This document shows positions 57,237 to 64,000 of a stretch of 64,000 nt of DNA, one piece after another; position 1 is the stretch's first letter; every line of letters begins with the position of its first letter. The position numbers and the translations under genes were made by a program. Source of the stretch: Verrucomicrobiia bacterium (GTDB taxonomy: Bacteria; Verrucomicrobiota; Verrucomicrobiia; Opitutales; Cerasicoccaceae); contig JAUIHT010000008.1 of the NCBI GenBank assembly GCA_030432235.1, positions 124,001-188,000 of the forward strand, read 5' to 3'. The notes below the pieces were generated by a model that made no database searches, was not told the DNA's origin, and saw only the letters and a list, made by a program, of their open reading frames with translations.

Positions 57237-58110
57237 AGTTTGCCTCCTTGTCGGGTTTTAGGTCCATGGGTTCAAATTTGACTTCTGTAGTGCGTGGGTG
57301 CTTTTGGATATTTCGAAGTGCCCTTTCCAAAATTTCGCGGTTAAAAATGGTTTGATATTCATCTTCGGATTTCCACGTCCCTGTGAAATCCGGGGCAGGT
57401 TGGAGCATTTCAGGAATATCGGTATCAGGGTTGTATTTTCGGCCATTAAGGCGAATGCGTTTTCCCCCTGCACCTTTTTTGCGAACGCCGAGATACCCCT
57501 TGTTTTCACCCACTTCAAAGCCTTCGTTTTCAAGGAAGGAGATTATGTCTGCTCGGGTTTTGACACGACCTTGTAGAATTTCCCGGCAGACGGAGTCATC
57601 GATTTTGTAATAATCGATCTTGTTTTGGGGAGAGTAGTTGTTTGGCGGGCGGTCACGTAGTCGTGCGCGCCTAGGGTCGTGGGGGGACGAAAGGCCATAC
57701 TTGTAGTTGACCAATTCCTGCCATGAATCGAAAAGATGAAAATCTAAGCCCTTCCAGTAGTGCTTGTAGTTTTTCATCGAGGACAGGTGCATATTTACCA
57801 CCACTCCATGCAGCTCCGTTCGATGGTTTTCCGAATGTCGAACCCATAGAATGGCGATGTCGGTCGCATCGAGACCCGCGAATGCGGTGGCTTCGTAAGA
57901 ATCGATTATTTCATTTTGAATGTCCTCAGGGATCGACTCCTCAAACGATAATACCCATGAGGTGTAACGTCGAGAGAAGGGACAGGCCAAATTGGCTTTC
58001 GACCACAATTTCGGGTCCCCCCGAACCACCTCCGCAGGTGGATCGCGCTCCTTGAGAAGGTATGAGACTGGGTCTCCTTTTGCTCCATGCGAAAAGATTC
58101 GGTGGATCAT
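56809..58110 (-). CDS. MobA-type relaxase (HEN-motif family)
   Basis: 433 residues. The N-terminal relaxase domain has the signature region WVRHSENHRTELHGVVVNMH and later YGLSSPHDPRRARLRDRPPN, typical of HEN-type mobilisation nucleases. The usual H-E-N triad reads H92, E99, H101 here: the Asn after ELx is replaced by His. The C-terminal half is a charged, Arg/Glu-rich tail overprinted by the nested gene. It nicks at oriT and pilots DNA; oriT is probably in the nearby non-coding DNA (58700-58770 is a candidate region by position only). The start overlaps mobC by ATGA (58107-58110). Confidence 0.78.
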   Translation of the reverse strand: MIHRIFSHGAKGDPVSYLLKERDPPAEVVRGDPKLWSKANLACPFSRRYTSWVLSFEESIPEDIQNEIIDSYEATAFAGLDATDIAILWVRHSENHRTELHGVVVNMHLSSMKNYKHYWKGLDFHLFDSWQELVNYKYGLSSPHDPRRARLRDRPPNNYSPQNKIDYYKIDDSVCREILQGRVKTRADIISFLENEGFEVGENKGYLGVRKKGAGGKRIRLNGRKYNPDTDIPEMLQPAPDFTGTWKSEDEYQTIFNREILERALRNIQKHPRTTEVKFEPMDLKPDKEANYEREEKRKIDDEKRNNEPDRGGLENLYSRLQKALQRTRQSLQHIRGAKQRPSRNETERDGPDSGLRGRIRKLRKSLQKSLGRIRFRVKAKAIVEYEVDLLRSIGHDRDNDYFWRRRRNKKDTNFSREDRGAREESNSLDPDF

Positions 58111-58706
58111 TCGCCCGAAGGCTTATCAAGAAGCTGCTGTATGTTACAGCGAATTTCGTCTAAAGTTGCACGCACTTTTAGGAGGTCGACTTCATCGCCT
58201 ACTAAATTCGCCGTGTTCAGCGCTCGGGCAATTTGGTTCAGATTATTGCCATACCGATTGATGGCAGCGACTAATGCAGGGTCATGCTTCGGAACGGGCT
58301 GTCTGAGGGCGAGATGCCTCATCCATTTTGAAAACGTCCAACCCTCGGGTAGACGCGAATCAATCCCGGCACTTTCTCTCGGGTTGACGCGAAATTTCCT
58401 GAAGAATTCTTTCTTCTTTTCGTTTGGAATCCCCGAGGTGACAACGGATTTCGGCTTATCTTTAGAAGGGTCATTTTGACCCGCCCGTGGAGATTTGTCG
58501 ACATCAGCAGTTTGCTGCGCACAGGGGGAGGAGCATGAGGAGGGGGCAGCGCCCCCACTCTCGTCCAGTCCGCAGTGTGGCATTTTTGTGGCCACACTGC
58601 GTATACTGGCTTCTTTCTTTTCCTCTTTAATTGAAAAGCCCTGTTCGGGCTTGATGGTACCCTCCGTATTGGCGGCCGTATTTTTATGAGTGGATGGTTT
58701 TTTCAC
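58107..58706 (-). CDS. MobC-type relaxosome accessory protein
   Basis: 199 residues. The N-terminal 100 residues are Ser/Pro/Lys-rich and probably flexible. The second half holds the MobC signature: FFRKFRVNPRESAGID, then FSKWMRHLALRQP, and AAINRYGNNLNQIARALN. MobC binds near oriT and helps the relaxase open the strands. It is first in the leftward mob operon, overlapping the relaxase by four bases. Supports that the element can be transferred with the help of a conjugative system; no type IV secretion genes are present. Confidence 0.82.
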   Translation of the reverse strand: MKKPSTHKNTAANTEGTIKPEQGFSIKEEKKEASIRSVATKMPHCGLDESGGAAPSSCSSPCAQQTADVDKSPRAGQNDPSKDKPKSVVTSGIPNEKKKEFFRKFRVNPRESAGIDSRLPEGWTFSKWMRHLALRQPVPKHDPALVAAINRYGNNLNQIARALNTANLVGDEVDLLKVRATLDEIRCNIQQLLDKPSGE

Positions 58707-58773
58707 CCATAGCCTTATGCGCCACTAGCTACCAGATTCTAGTTGTTTTAAAAACATACCCATTCTCTCGAAA

Positions 58774-59559
58774 ATGGACATAACTAAGGGTATGAACGCG
58801 AATCTTCATAACTATCTGAAGAGCGACTCCTTACGGGAGGCTAGTGATCAGCCATCTACTTCACAAGGAATAGGTACGAGGAAATATGCCCTCGTTTCTA
58901 ATGCCCTAGATGAAGACTTGGATAGGGCTGCAAAACTTCATCAAGAACTACTCCATTACGATCCCAAGCGGCCGCATATCACGGTCGGTAAGTGTGCTGA
59001 GGTAGGGCGAATAATCTCCACTCTGATGAAAAGCTTCCGCACTGAGGGAGTGAAGCGATACAGTGATAGACTTGGTTTTGGCCTGACCCAGGCCTATGAG
59101 TACAAGCGTGTTTACGAGGCGAAGGATGACCTACATGCACTTATTCCACTGGCTGGCGTGGCTACGAAGTCCTTCGTCTTCAGTGAAGCCAAGCGGATAC
59201 TGAATGAAAGGGATGGCGCGGTACCTTCTGCCGATGCAGATTCGGTGTCGCCTACGGGCGGCCCGGATGGCTTTGCGGATGGCGCAAAGCAGCCCGGAGG
59301 GGTGGATACTGGGCCTACGCAGGATGTGGAGTGCTTTGCGGAAGGCGCAAAGCGTGTTGATGGCTCAAATTCTGAACCTCCGGTGCCCAGAAACTTCGAG
59401 GGCGTGCCGATATCGCATCGCCTCCGGAGCATACTGGCATGGTTCGCCGAGCATCAGCCCAGCTCTGATGTGGGTGCCAGCTTATCCGCGCTGGAGGAGG
59501 CTATGCCTGCTGGGTACTATGAGTTCGCTCACAAGCGGAACGCGAAAGACCGGCACTAG
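58774..59559 (+). CDS. Hypothetical protein opposite the mob operon
   Basis: 261 residues; a second ATG at 58792 (MNANLHNYLK) is also likely. The N-terminal half is helical with a possible DNA-binding part (HITVGKCAEVGRIISTLMKS; YSDRLGFGLTQAYEYKRVYE). The middle is a Gly/Pro/Ala-rich linker in which GGPDGFADGAKQPGG and ECFAEGAKRVDG are approximate repeats. The end is again helical (SHRLRSILAWFAEHQ). It may be a replication- or partition-related protein of the element. No family recognised. Confidence 0.58.
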   Translation: MDITKGMNANLHNYLKSDSLREASDQPSTSQGIGTRKYALVSNALDEDLDRAAKLHQELLHYDPKRPHITVGKCAEVGRIISTLMKSFRTEGVKRYSDRLGFGLTQAYEYKRVYEAKDDLHALIPLAGVATKSFVFSEAKRILNERDGAVPSADADSVSPTGGPDGFADGAKQPGGVDTGPTQDVECFAEGAKRVDGSNSEPPVPRNFEGVPISHRLRSILAWFAEHQPSSDVGASLSALEEAMPAGYYEFAHKRNAKDRH

Positions 59560-59563
59560 ATTT

Positions 59564-59902
59564 TCAATCCAGCTCCATTCCGTCGACATAGACGGTGACA
59601 CCGGGCTCTAGGCCAATATCCAATTCAGCGAGCACAGTGAGGAGGTATTCTTGGATGAGCTGCTGTTTTAAATCATTAATTACAGGGAGCTTTTTAATGG
59701 CATTATTAACCAGCTTTTTGCCAGGCTTTTGTCTGGCGTTCAGAACTTTGGATAGCTCAGCTCGTGTAACGTCCAAGGTATCCGCAAATTCGGTTACGCT
59801 TTGGTTTAACGATTCTCTCAGCTTCTCCAGTAAGTTGGCGAAATCTCGATTTGCCATGTTGATGCGCTCTTCTCCAGTGAGATATTTTTCCTTACTTTCC
59901 AT
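59564..59902 (-). CDS. Helix-turn-helix regulator of the element
   Basis: 112 residues from the ATG at 59902, or 97 from 59857 (MANRDFANLL), which is preceded by GGAGAAGAG. The HTH is in FADTLDVTRAELSKVLNARQ preceded by LRESLNQSVTEFA. The C-terminus (LAELDIGLEPGVTVYVDGM) is beta-rich. Upstream up to five copies of TGTGTG-N7-CATACA-like palindromes (59915-60060) suggest it controls its own and perhaps int expression. A longer frame to 60013 would cover these operators. Confidence 0.75.
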   Translation of the reverse strand: MESKEKYLTGEERINMANRDFANLLEKLRESLNQSVTEFADTLDVTRAELSKVLNARQKPGKKLVNNAIKKLPVINDLKQQLIQEYLLTVLAELDIGLEPGVTVYVDGMELD

Positions 59903-59914
59903 GTCAGTTTGAAT

Positions 59915-60060
59915 TGTGTGATATTTCCATACACGGCGGTGTGCTTTTTGCAAACACCTATGTGTGGTTTTTCCATACAAGGAACATATATGGTTTGTAT
60001 GTTTTTTGCGCACATCTTTGATAATAGTGAAAGGGGTATGGTGTGTGGTTTTTCCTCACA
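59915..60060. promoter_or_regulatory. Operator cluster upstream of the HTH regulator
   Basis: TGTGTGATATTTCCATACA (59915-59933), TGTGTGGTTTTTCCATACA (59961-59979) and TGTGTGGTTTTTCCTCACA (60042-60060) are near-palindromic copies. Weaker copies lie at 59938-59956 and 59993-60013. The cluster separates the HTH gene from the end of the integrase gene, so it probably controls the regulator. Confidence 0.72.
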
Positions 60061-60104
60061 ATTAGAATAGGAGCTCTGCCTGACATAATGGATGTCGCCT
60101 GCTA

Positions 60105-60971
60105 CTAGGAGGCTATACCAGATGCCTCGATTTCTGGGAGGGAATTAACCTCCGGAGTTTCTAAAATATCGACGTAAATTTTTTCCGTCGTGTCGGTGCT
60201 TTCGTGACCAAGATACTTTTTAGCGAGAGCCAATCCTCTCGGATGCTTGGTTAGCACTACGGCACCAAAAAGCTTTCGCAAATAGTGACAGGGATGGGTT
60301 GTCAGGTCTTTGGTAACTCCGTGTTGACGGAGCCAGGCATTAAGCTTTTTGATCGCTTTATCGCAGCGTGATTTGGTTTTTTTGGGACGGCCGGAGCCAG
60401 TCGTTCTGTCCCTGAGGACTGGCACGACGAAGTCATCCGGCGATGCATCAGAGGGCATTTTTCCGAGAAGACGCATTTTAAGGGAATCTCCGGCGGGTAC
60501 TAAGCGCGGTAAGCCGCTTTTGGTGCGGTGAACTTCGTCTGAGCGAACGTATATACCTCCGGCCTGTATGTGTTTCCAACTGACGTGTGTTGCTTCCTGC
60601 ACTCTGAGTCCTGCACCCAGGCATATTAAGAATATGGGGTAGATCTGAGGCTCATGCGAAAGCTCATTTTGAGCGGCCTCAAAGAGTTCCTTGATAAAAT
60701 CAAGGCCTCCAGGAGGGACGATGAATTTCTCGAAGTCTGCTTTTGGAACCTCACCTGCTAGTGGATTCTCAATATGGTAGCCGTTGCGTTTGTAAAATTT
60801 CAGGGCTTGTTTGGAAAAAATCCCCGCCGTACCTCTAAGGGATGAGGCGTAGCCCCCTTTGCTAAGCGGCGGCTCGCCTGCCATTTTTCTGCGGGCGTTC
60901 TCCTTTTTGAGCGAATAGTCCAGGAATGCTTCTTTCAGCTCATTGACGGTAGTTGCATCCAGAATTCTCAT
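60105..60971 (-). CDS. int: Tyrosine integrase, catalytic part (frame-shifted from N-terminal part)
   Basis: 288 residues with all catalytic residues: R123 (LGAGLRVQEATHVSW), K151, H229-x-x-R232 (HPCHYLRKLFG), H256 (KKYLGHESTD) and Y266 (TTEKIYVDIL). The start overlaps the N-terminal ORF by 32 bp in another frame, and the upstream frame has a TGA 12 bp before the ATG. Together the two ORFs make a typical integrase of about 415 residues. It is the enzyme expected to have cut the CAT tRNA; it lies about 185 bp (counting its N-terminal part) from attR. Activity is doubtful unless the frameshift is programmed or a sequencing error. Confidence 0.85.
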   Translation of the reverse strand: MRILDATTVNELKEAFLDYSLKKENARRKMAGEPPLSKGGYASSLRGTAGIFSKQALKFYKRNGYHIENPLAGEVPKADFEKFIVPPGGLDFIKELFEAAQNELSHEPQIYPIFLICLGAGLRVQEATHVSWKHIQAGGIYVRSDEVHRTKSGLPRLVPAGDSLKMRLLGKMPSDASPDDFVVPVLRDRTTGSGRPKKTKSRCDKAIKKLNAWLRQHGVTKDLTTHPCHYLRKLFGAVVLTKHPRGLALAKKYLGHESTDTTEKIYVDILETPEVNSLPEIEASGIAS

Positions 60972-61362
60972 CCATTGCCATCATCTGATGGATGTATTTC
61001 AGGCCTGTGTCATGTCTGGGGGCTTTATCTGATTCATTTAGAAAGCGATGGTAGAGCTTGATGACTTCTTTGAGCTTCCGGTCTTTGCATTCTGCGGCAG
61101 AAGTCGGTTTGCCTTGGCTATGGTTTAGAATGTAATCACGTCGTATTTTCTTGGCTATTACATAGGCCTGCCGCCGATCCTTGGTTTTGCAGGAACGATT
61201 GACGGCAATCCTATCCCATACAAACCGGACATAGTAGTTCCCGTTGGGGTGTTTGTGAACCTCCACGTCCTTATCAGCTTTGAGGAGTATAGCGGTAGCC
61301 AGCGAAGTCGCATTCAAAGCGGCTTCGTAGCTCTCCCTCGAAATCTGAACAGAGTCGTCCAC
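60940..61362 (-). CDS. Tyrosine integrase, N-terminal arm-binding part (separate frame)
   Basis: 140 residues. The segment VHKHPNGNYYVRFVWDRIAV followed by KTKDRRQAYVIAKKIRRDYI is the arm-type DNA-binding (AP2-like) domain of phage and island integrases. The next part (LKEVIKLYHRFLNESDK, YIHQMMAMDEN) begins the core-binding domain. It stops at 60940, after the catalytic ORF has already started at 60971 in another frame. The gene looks broken by one frameshift or uses translational coupling. Confidence 0.75.
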   Translation of the reverse strand: MDDSVQISRESYEAALNATSLATAILLKADKDVEVHKHPNGNYYVRFVWDRIAVNRSCKTKDRRQAYVIAKKIRRDYILNHSQGKPTSAAECKDRKLKEVIKLYHRFLNESDKAPRHDTGLKYIHQMMAMDENSGCNYRQ

Positions 61363-61435
61363 ATTTCCTCTTATGCGACGACTTGCCGATTTGGATAGGG
61401 GTGATCTTTAAATTTTTTAGAAAAATTCGCCCCGC

Positions 61436-61460
61436 GAATTTAATACGACTTTTAATACGA
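61436..61460. repeat. Right copy of the 25-nt direct repeat (probable integrase arm site)
   Basis: Exact match to 28653-28677, with two tandem TTTAATACGA units. It lies between the integrase start and attR. Together with the left copy it would flank attP in the circular element. Confidence 0.65.
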
Positions 61461-61525
61461 CTTTCTGCATCCAGAAATGCATTTGCTTGACCTCTAGGCC
61501 GCTTTCTAAGTAGCATGTTCATGAG

Positions 61526-61545
61526 GATCGTGATTTACCACGATC
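61526..61545. repeat. Inverted repeat adjacent to the attR core
   Basis: GATCGTG (61526-61532) and CACGATC (61539-61545) are a perfect 7-bp inverted repeat ending one base before the core at 61547. It may be a core-type integrase binding site or a hairpin. Confidence 0.5.
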
Positions 61546-61546
61546 A

Positions 61547-61592
61547 ACTCATAATCCCTTGGTCCTCGGTTCGAATCCGAGTGGGCCCACCA
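61547..61592 (+). pseudogene. 3' half of the interrupted tRNA gene with attR core
   Basis: It begins with ACTCATAATCC (61547-61557, attR core), continues with the 3' anticodon stem, the T arm CTCGG-TTCGAAT-CCGAG, acceptor TGGGCCC, discriminator A and CCA (61590-61592). The 5' half is at 28469-28509 and the stems match perfectly, so this is the displaced host end, not an independent tRNA. The element's own sequence lies to its left. Confidence 0.87.
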
Positions 61593-61632
61593 TATTCCGG
61601 CGGAGGTTTTTGTAAGTCCACTGTTTGGCTGG

Positions 61633-63768
61633 TCAGGCGCGCAGGAGGAAGCCCAGTAGGGAATCGTCGCCGGTATGCTCTAGTCGCAGAGTGCCTTCTG
61701 TCGTGTGGAAATCACTCGCGGGCTGGTCGTTTTCGGATTGCATGGTGACGGTGGTCACGCGCGACCAGGTGCCTGCGGGAATTTCTAGGAAGCCGCCGTC
61801 GATAGGGATGCAGGCCAGCTCCGTGCTTTCGAACAGACTGCGGTCATCCTGGGCAATGAGCGCCCAGCGTTCCTTCCAGCGCAAGGCGTTCAACTGGGGA
61901 AAGGCTTCGCATTCCAGCGGGCAGCCGTCACGCAGCGCGAGTGCGGTCAGGGCGTCCTGACCCTGGCGTGGTTCCAGGCGACCCCAGCAGTTCAGCGCGA
62001 TATCCCATTTCAGGCTACCCGGATGACTGTTGAGCCAGAGGGGGCTCCATTGGGCTGGGCGGCGGTGCCAGCGGTGGCAGGCTTTTCTCCGGGCGATGTC
62101 GCGCATCTCCCAGCCGGTATCCAGCCGGGTGCACGAACCCGGCGCTCCCAGGATGATGGAATTGAGCAGCACTTCAGCGTCTGCGGACCAATAGTAGCCC
62201 GAGGAGCCGTTCAGTGGCATGGCGCGGGGTCCCAGCAGGGAGGCCCAAAGGCTCCACTGGGCGTGCCCGGCTGCCTCATGCGGGCCGCAGTCGCCGAGGT
62301 CGTCGAGGCAAACGTAGTCCACGCGCTCATGGAACAGCGGGTGCAGGGTGAAGCTGTAGACGCGCGTCGCGGGGTTCTCCTCGTTGACGGCTTGCGCGGC
62401 GAGGTTGAGAAGGTGCCAGGCGTAACGCTCTCCGCGCAGGGCGTGGTCGCGCGGGACGGCCTGGTCCGGCCCCGGCAGCCCGTAGGTGAAGTCGAACTTC
62501 ATCATGGAGGGGTTGAGCCGACTGACCGTCATGCGGGTGCGTTGCCTGACGTACTCGCGCGCTTTGGGCGATGAGATATCCGGGCAGAAGTGGCGTTGTC
62601 CCGGTGTACGCGGATTGATGGCCCAGTCGACCTGTATCGGGGTGCCGTCACCGGAGACAAAGACGTCCTCGGAGCCGAGCCCGGCAGCGTCCATATCGTC
62701 GATCCAGCCGAGGCTTTGCCAGAGGCCGAGCTCGGAGCCGGCCTGGCGGATGGCTTCGAAGTCCGCTTCCAGATTGGGGAAACGCTTGATGTTGGGGATG
62801 CCGCTGCTGACAAAGGTTTCCCAGCCGTCGTCAATCAGGATGACCGAGGGCTCGATGAGCTTCATGGCGTTTTGCGTAAACTCCGCGATGTCGTATTTGC
62901 CCTCTTTGAACTCTCCCCAGGTGCCCCAGAGGTCGAAGTTCTCTTTCGGCCTGGAGCTTTGCGTGGTTGGAAAGCGGCGGAAGTAGCGCTCGTAGCTTTC
63001 GTAGGCGGTGGCCGCGAGGCAGATTTCCAGAGGGGCTTCCCAGCGGCGTGTTTGTCCTTCGGGGGCGCCCCAGCGGTCCTCGCGGTAGCGCCACTCCAGG
63101 CAGCCGTTCGAGGCCTCGACCTTCAGGCTCATGGCGGCGTCGGGCACCTCGCCCGCGCCGAAGCACACCCAGGCGTGGTCGTTGCCCAGCGCGGCGGAGA
63201 GGATCGGGCGCGGGTAGGCGGCGGCGTAGGGAGTGCCCATGGCCGGGCCGAAGCTGCCCAGCGGAATAGTGCAATGGCCCAGGTCGAAGCAGCGAAAAAA
63301 GCTCTGGGCCGGTGCTGTGCGCGCCCCGGGCACGAAGTAACCCCAGGCCTGCCAGTCGGGGAAAAACTCCCGGTCGGTGTAGCCCGAGCTGGAGCGCCGG
63401 TCGGCTGGTAATTCGGTGGCACCCAGGTAGAGCGAGTGCAGGCGCAGGGGCGTTCCACTCCAGGTCAGCTCAAAGTTGCGCAGCGAAAGCCCGTCCTCGC
63501 GCGTGTGTATTTCCAACGTGGCCGTGGCTGTGGTGTGCTCCAGCTCCAGGCGATGCAGAGTGGGGGACTCGGTCTGGACTCGTACTCCCCGGAACCGGAT
63601 GAACTGTAGCGGGTCCGTGCCGTTGCCGGCCAGAAGCGTGGGCAACAAGGTGCCCTGCCAGACGGGCTCTCCGTCGCGTGAGGCTTTGGCAAGGCCGGAA
63701 GCGAGGTCCCACTGGAGGGAAAGGCCGTCTTGGAATTTCCAGTCGAGGTATAATGGGGGCGTGCTCAT
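61633..63768 (-). CDS. GH36-like alpha-galactosidase
   Basis: 711 residues. N-terminal beta-sandwich (about 1-270), then a TIM-barrel with LIDDGWETF (312-319) and the nucleophile motif M-K424-F-D426-F (SMMKFDFTYG). The probable acid/base lies in VDYVCLDDLGDCGP (D489/D490). The C-terminal beta domain ends at LLGFLLRA. This fits clan GH-D, family GH36-like enzymes, which release alpha-galactosides (for example from raffinose-type or algal oligosaccharides). There is no signal peptide, so it is cytoplasmic and needs imported sugars. It lies just outside the element, in host DNA. Confidence 0.82.
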   Translation of the reverse strand: MSTPPLYLDWKFQDGLSLQWDLASGLAKASRDGEPVWQGTLLPTLLAGNGTDPLQFIRFRGVRVQTESPTLHRLELEHTTATATLEIHTREDGLSLRNFELTWSGTPLRLHSLYLGATELPADRRSSSGYTDREFFPDWQAWGYFVPGARTAPAQSFFRCFDLGHCTIPLGSFGPAMGTPYAAAYPRPILSAALGNDHAWVCFGAGEVPDAAMSLKVEASNGCLEWRYREDRWGAPEGQTRRWEAPLEICLAATAYESYERYFRRFPTTQSSRPKENFDLWGTWGEFKEGKYDIAEFTQNAMKLIEPSVILIDDGWETFVSSGIPNIKRFPNLEADFEAIRQAGSELGLWQSLGWIDDMDAAGLGSEDVFVSGDGTPIQVDWAINPRTPGQRHFCPDISSPKAREYVRQRTRMTVSRLNPSMMKFDFTYGLPGPDQAVPRDHALRGERYAWHLLNLAAQAVNEENPATRVYSFTLHPLFHERVDYVCLDDLGDCGPHEAAGHAQWSLWASLLGPRAMPLNGSSGYYWSADAEVLLNSIILGAPGSCTRLDTGWEMRDIARRKACHRWHRRPAQWSPLWLNSHPGSLKWDIALNCWGRLEPRQGQDALTALALRDGCPLECEAFPQLNALRWKERWALIAQDDRSLFESTELACIPIDGGFLEIPAGTWSRVTTVTMQSENDQPASDFHTTEGTLRLEHTGDDSLLGFLLRA

Positions 63769-64000
63769 GGTGGCTTACATGGCACGTTTGACGGGGACTC
63801 TGCAATCGAATAAATCGTTATAGCAGTTGCAGGGATTTAATCGAATAACGGTCGTTGCCAATACCGTGGTGACCCGGGCTTCGGAGTCCTGATTAGTACC
63901 CACTTATTGTCGTGAACTTGCCCGGTCACGTGTAGTTTTACGACTTTTTGAAGCTAAATTGGTCTGAAAAGGACAAAGAATAGGTCGGTTCATGACTATC
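63769..64000. other. Intergenic end of the window
   Basis: About 230 bp upstream of the galactosidase gene. It contains two copies of AATCGAATAA (near 63807 and 63839), which may be regulator half-sites. An ATG at 63992 opens a frame that leaves the window but has no ribosome site; I cannot support a gene. Confidence 0.35.

Noticed and set aside
28510-61546. Prophage
   Set aside because: No capsid, terminase, portal, tail or lysis genes are visible; mob genes and defence cargo fit a mobilisable island instead.

Overview
The window looks like a chromosomal stretch of a Gram-negative member of the PVC group, most likely Verrucomicrobiota of the Opitutae type. This is an inference. It rests on a PEP-CTERM-tailed secreted protein, porins and lipid A-type enzymes, a RAYT transposase with REP-like palindromes, a very long BspA-type leucine-rich repeat protein, and mostly GC-rich genes with few strong Shine-Dalgarno sites. 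No 16S gene is present to settle it.

Host backbone, left side (1-28468): the end of a histidine kinase, a proline-rich lipoprotein with three 20-residue repeats, a PEP-CTERM protein, an MFS transporter, a 21-bp degenerate tandem array, a RAYT/REP locus, smc, a cupin, a type IV pilin-like protein, a Na+/H+ antiporter, a MuiA-like protein, arfB, two outer-membrane barrels, an LpxH-like phosphoesterase, and a leftward operon (LolA-like protein, hisD, a VapBC-type toxin-antitoxin pair, hisC) with ATGA overlaps. Then come two lipoproteins (one chagasin-like), a lipoate ligase-like protein, pdxJ-acpS and the leucine-rich repeat gene.

Integrated element (about 28499-61557, about 33 kb): a tRNA gene with anticodon CAT is cut at its anticodon loop. 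Its 5' half is at 28469-28509 and the matching 3' half at 61547-61592. The repeated core ACTCATAATCC marks both ends. A second, complete CAT tRNA lies 62 bp inside the left end, as if the element brings a replacement for the tRNA it destroys. An exact 25-nt direct repeat flanks the reconstructed attP on both sides. A tyrosine integrase, split by a frameshift, sits beside the right end. MobC, a relaxase and a nested third mob-type gene suggest that the element is mobilisable.

Element cargo, left to right: an AbiEi/AbiEii type IV toxin-antitoxin operon with palindromic operators; a NucS-like nuclease, a 962-residue helical protein and a 234-residue protein joined to hsdR of a type I restriction system; a PIN/HTH toxin-antitoxin pair; an SD-led 37-residue membrane peptide; a caspase-like protein opposite a two-gene membrane module; hsdS and hsdM; a radical SAM protein and six unknown genes separated by terminators; a possible structured RNA; an XRE regulator; a secreted S8 protease with a separately encoded propeptide-like protein; a divergent module with a Cas4/RecB-like nuclease; the mob genes; and the integrase. 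Most of it is defence-island-like.

Right of the element (61593-64000) the host backbone resumes with a GH36-like alpha-galactosidase. The best candidates for undescribed biology are the tRNA-destroying and tRNA-replacing integration, the RecB-like nuclease module at 54.3-56.7 kb, the hsdR-linked 962-residue protein, the membrane module at 41.6-43.2 kb, and the protease with its propeptide encoded in trans.
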